Shown here piece by piece: positions 5,037 through 7,621 of a stretch of DNA of 7,621 nucleotides. The position numbers and the translations under genes were made by a program. Location: assembly GCA_002401545.1 (NCBI GenBank), contig NVTJ01000110.1:1-7621 (forward strand). Direction: 5' to 3'. Numbering within the stretch: the first letter of the stretch is position 1; every line of letters starts with the position of its first letter. Source of the DNA: Alphaproteobacteria bacterium (GTDB taxonomy: Bacteria; Pseudomonadota; Alphaproteobacteria; Sphingomonadales; Emcibacteraceae). Under the pieces are notes generated by a model. That model was not told the DNA's origin, made no database searches, and was given only the letters and a program-made list of their open reading frames with translations.

Positions 5037-7271
5037 ATGAAAAATATAAAAAATATTATGACCGGGCATAAAGCCGCGTTTGGGTTGGTCAGCATTATAC
5101 CATTCATTCTTTCAAGCGGGATCACGTCTTCTGTCGCTGAAGAAAAACCCCTATTTGAAGAAATCGTTGTCACGGCCACCAAGCGTGGCGGTTTGCGGTT
5201 ACATGACGTTCCCTTTGCGGTGCAGGCCATAAGTGGTGATGATCTGGCCAAGAGAGGGGCTGTGGATTTTGATGATTTTTTCCGGCAAATTCCGGGTCTG
5301 GCCGTTTTTGATCAGGGACCGGGCGACAAGCGTTATATCATTCGCGGGGTTAATTCCGCCGGAGCAGGGACGGTTGGTCTTTATCTGGATGAAGTGATTA
5401 TCACCGGCGAGAATGCCCAGGATGGCGGCGGGCGTCAGCCGGATATCAAGATATTTGATATTGACCGGGTGGAAGTTCTGAAAGGGCCGCAGGGGACCAC
5501 TTTTGGCTCCAGTTCGTTGTCGGGAACCATTCGTTACATCACAAAGAAACCCAATATGGAAGAAATTGAGGCCAATGGCTCGGTCAGTCTGAGAAAAACC
5601 GAAGGGGCTTCTCTTGGCTGGAGTACGGAGGCTGCGGTAAGTGTCCCGCTGGTAGAGAATAAAGTCGCCGTCCGTGTGGCGGGATTTTACCTTGATGAAA
5701 AGGGTTATATTGATAATATTCAGGCCGAAGGGGTCAATAATGAAGAAACCTTTGCCGCCCGAATTTCGCTACAGGTGAACGCTTCTGAAAATCTGACACT
5801 GACTGCCATGGCCATGTATCAGGATATGGAGACGAATGGGCCTAATTTTTTCAATCTGGTGGATGGCAAAGGCAATCCCATATCACAGAATGGTCAGCTT
5901 TTTCAGGCAGACCTGACCCGCGCCGGTTTCGAGGATGAGACAGAAATCTATAATGCAACGCTGGAATACCGGATGGAGAGTGGCACCATTACTGGCACTG
6001 CCTCCCTGTTCAAGCGTGATACGGTTTTCAGCCGGGATTCTTCGCTGGTGATCGAGGCCTTTCTGGGACTGGATTCCGAGGGTGCGGGCCGCAGTCTGAT
6101 CACACAGCCCAAATCCCGCGAAGTATTTAGCTATGAAATTCGATATGCCTCTGATTATGACGGCCCGTTGCAGATTCTGGCCGGTGCCTTCATACAGAAT
6201 GAGGAAAGGGATTTCAGGAGTGCTATCGTGGATGCCACTGATGATGGCTTTTTCGCCACGCCGGAAAATTCTTTGCTGGACCGTGTCGTGCATACCAATC
6301 TGGACGAATTGGCTTTTTTCGGGGAAGTGAGCTTTGATATTACCGACCGCCTGACCCTGACAGGTGGTTTGCGCTATTATGATTTTGAACTTAACGAAGT
6401 CGCCACATCGGTTACCGGGTTTGGTGGTGGTCCCGGTGGTGGGGTCGGGCCGGGGCTCACCGCCAATGATGATGGTATTATTTTCAAGGGCAATCTGGCT
6501 TTCAAAGCAACGGAAAATGTCAATTTCTATGCGCAGGTGGCCGAAGGCTTCCGTTCCGGCGGGGCAAATGACCAGACGGCGGCGGCTATTGCCAATGTGG
6601 TTATTCCCGAAGGCTTTAATTCTGATTCCGTCATCAATTATGAGGTGGGTGTGAAGTCAAAGCTGCTGGACGGCAAGCTGACTGCCAATCTGGCAGCCTA
6701 CTGGATTGCCTGGAGCGATATTCAGCTGCAGGATCAGGCCACAGACGGGCAGTTGCAATTCCCGTTTCGCGGCAATGGCGGCGGGGCCACGGTAAAAGGA
6801 CTGGAAATAGAGCTTTATGCCTATCCTGCTGAACGGTTGGAGATTGGCATTACCGCCAATATCTCAGACGCGAAACTCAATCAGGATAATCCCATCGCTT
6901 CTTCCGGACAGGACGGTGATGCCATTCCCTATATCCCGGATTTTACTTTTTCCGCCACGGCTGAATATAGCTGGCCTTTGGGTATGGGTGACATGAATGC
7001 GGTCATCGGAGCAGATTTGAATTATGTCAATAGCCGAAATACTGAATTACGTCCGGATAATCCGCAGTTCATTGAGCTGGAAGATTATACGCTGGCCAAT
7101 GTGCGCTTTGGTGTGGAGAAAGATAACTGGTCCGTGTTCCTGAATGTTCAGAATATTTTCGATGATGACACGGTGACCGATGTTTTCCGAATTGTATCGG
7201 GTGTTACCCCCGATGGATTTATTATTAACAAACCCAGAAGTTTTCTGTTAAATTTCAGTATAAGAATGTAA
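5037..7271 (+). CDS. TonB-dependent outer-membrane receptor
   Basis: This 744-residue ligand-gated outer-membrane barrel imports its substrate with energy from TonB/ExbBD. The signal peptide is clear: basic MKNIKN, hydrophobic AFGLVSIIPFILSSGI, probable cleavage after SVA (residue 34). The TonB box region EEIVVTATKR is at 41-50. The plug domain runs to about 170, with IPGLAV, RYIIRGVNS, VGLYLDEV and RVEVLKGPQGTTFGSS. The barrel fills the rest, with late strands FYAQVAEGFRSGG and a FLNVQNIFDD motif near the end. A glycine-rich stretch at about 461-473 is probably a surface loop. The protein ends NFSIRM rather than in the usual aromatic residue. An ATG at 5007 would add ten residues before the signal peptide and is less likely. 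It is followed 21 bases later by a sodium symporter gene and preceded by a LysR site shared with the catabolic operon. The substrate is unknown from sequence; context suggests a hydroxyproline-containing compound or peptide. Confidence 0.92.
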   Translation: MKNIKNIMTGHKAAFGLVSIIPFILSSGITSSVAEEKPLFEEIVVTATKRGGLRLHDVPFAVQAISGDDLAKRGAVDFDDFFRQIPGLAVFDQGPGDKRYIIRGVNSAGAGTVGLYLDEVIITGENAQDGGGRQPDIKIFDIDRVEVLKGPQGTTFGSSSLSGTIRYITKKPNMEEIEANGSVSLRKTEGASLGWSTEAAVSVPLVENKVAVRVAGFYLDEKGYIDNIQAEGVNNEETFAARISLQVNASENLTLTAMAMYQDMETNGPNFFNLVDGKGNPISQNGQLFQADLTRAGFEDETEIYNATLEYRMESGTITGTASLFKRDTVFSRDSSLVIEAFLGLDSEGAGRSLITQPKSREVFSYEIRYASDYDGPLQILAGAFIQNEERDFRSAIVDATDDGFFATPENSLLDRVVHTNLDELAFFGEVSFDITDRLTLTGGLRYYDFELNEVATSVTGFGGGPGGGVGPGLTANDDGIIFKGNLAFKATENVNFYAQVAEGFRSGGANDQTAAAIANVVIPEGFNSDSVINYEVGVKSKLLDGKLTANLAAYWIAWSDIQLQDQATDGQLQFPFRGNGGGATVKGLEIELYAYPAERLEIGITANISDAKLNQDNPIASSGQDGDAIPYIPDFTFSATAEYSWPLGMGDMNAVIGADLNYVNSRNTELRPDNPQFIELEDYTLANVRFGVEKDNWSVFLNVQNIFDDDTVTDVFRIVSGVTPDGFIINKPRSFLLNFSIRM

Positions 7272-7282
7272 TCTTTAAAGGC

Positions 7283-7288
7283 AGGGGA
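7283..7288 (+). promoter_or_regulatory. Shine-Dalgarno site of the sodium symporter gene
   Basis: AGGGGA lies 4 bases before the ATG at 7293; AAAGG at 7277-7281 is an alternative with longer spacing. It lies inside the 21-base gap after the receptor stop, supporting co-transcription. Confidence 0.55.
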
Positions 7289-7292
7289 CGTT

Positions 7293-7610
7293 ATGCAACA
7301 GCGTGTATGGTCATCTAAATTATATTTTCTGGCAGCGGCCATTGGCAGTGCCGTGGGGATTTCCAATATCTGGAAATTCACCTACGTAGCCGGGGAAAAT
7401 GGCGGCGGTGCCTTTATCATGGTTTATGTCTTTGCCCTGATGTGCATTGCTCTGCCGGCCCTGATTGCAGAATTCACCATTGGCCGTCGGGGCAAGATGG
7501 GGGTTGTCCGTACCATGGACAGGCTATCTGAAACCGAAGGCATTTCGCCCAAATGGCGTTATTATGGCTGGCTGGCGATACTGGCTGTGTTCATCGCGCT
7601 CAGCTTTTAG
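7293..7610 (+). CDS. Neurotransmitter:sodium symporter (SNF/NSS) family transporter, N-terminal part ending at a stop near the window edge
   Basis: NSS proteins (LeuT fold) import amino acids or amines with sodium across the inner membrane. The first 105 residues are seen: TM1 (about 10-31) with AAIGSAVGISNIWKF, then the hallmark AGENGGGAF (33-41), TM2 (about 41-64) ending IAEFTIGRRGK, and the start of TM3 (WLAILAVFIALSF). By alignment with LeuT, A20 and N25 match sodium-site residues A22 and N27, and G18 and V21 match G20 and V23. K28 stands where LeuT has gate residue R30. Full-length members are about 450-600 residues, but a TAG follows LSF at 7608-7610. Shifting frame there gives residues such as FYSAAI, close to the family's usual FYSVV, so an indel or sequencing error at the window edge is likely. 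It would carry the receptor's substrate or a breakdown product into the cell; the exact substrate is not readable. Confidence 0.85.
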   Translation: MQQRVWSSKLYFLAAAIGSAVGISNIWKFTYVAGENGGGAFIMVYVFALMCIALPALIAEFTIGRRGKMGVVRTMDRLSETEGISPKWRYYGWLAILAVFIALSF

Positions 7611-7621
7611 CGCCGCGATCT

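Noticed and set aside
5883..6293. 136-codon minus-strand open frame inside the receptor gene
   Set aside because: It is antisense to the barrel region of a well-supported TonB receptor, and no domain is recognisable.
6411..6460. GGT/GGG-rich stretch in the receptor gene as a nucleotide repeat element
   Set aside because: It encodes a glycine/proline-rich loop in frame (about residues 461-473); the repetition is explained by glycine codons, with no regular repeat unit.

Overview
The window reads as one metabolic and transport locus of a Gram-negative bacterium. An outer-membrane TonB-dependent receptor with a signal peptide establishes the Gram-negative envelope. The receptor style (EEIVVTATKR TonB box), the mid-range GC content and the pairing with a sodium-coupled transporter suggest a marine or aquatic proteobacterium. 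An alphaproteobacterium of the Sphingomonadales/Kordiimonadales type is my guess, held weakly. No RNA genes, insertion sequences, CRISPR arrays or phage genes were seen.

Left part (1-3813, minus strand): a tight four-gene operon, read right to left. It encodes a DapA-superfamily Schiff-base lyase/deaminase (2896-3813), a DadA-like FAD oxidoreductase (1666-2856), a small [2Fe-2S] protein (1353-1661), and a pyridine-nucleotide-disulfide-type FAD protein with a C-terminal BFD-like iron-sulfur domain (1-1356, cut by the window edge). The last three form the alpha/beta/gamma set of heteromeric amine/imino-acid dehydrogenases (HcnABC, opine oxidase, D-hydroxyproline dehydrogenase LhpBEF). With a DapA-family neighbour, the best match to known biology is trans-4-hydroxyproline catabolism: D-hydroxyproline is oxidised to pyrroline-4-hydroxy-2-carboxylate, which is deaminated to alpha-ketoglutarate semialdehyde. 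The epimerase and semialdehyde dehydrogenase that would complete that path are not in the window.

Centre (3814-5036): a LysR-type regulator gene (3995-4900) is divergent from the catabolic operon and is followed by the receptor gene. Both flanking intergenic regions contain the same LysR-style operator, a GTTGC-N7-GCAAC dyad. Each dyad is followed at identical spacing by a second conserved block, oriented towards the catabolic operon on one side and towards the receptor gene on the other. This is direct sequence evidence that catabolism and uptake form one regulon.

Right part (5037-7621, plus strand): the TonB-dependent receptor gene (start placed at 5037) is followed 21 bases later by the beginning of a neurotransmitter:sodium symporter gene. 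That reading frame meets a stop after 105 codons, 11 bases before the window ends, at a point where the family normally continues. This is either a frameshift/sequencing error or a truncation.

Together the genes suggest a substrate-specific pathway: receptor (outer membrane), sodium symporter (inner membrane), membrane-linked flavoprotein dehydrogenase, then deaminase, all under one LysR regulator. The substrate assignment to hydroxyproline or a hydroxyproline-containing compound is inference.
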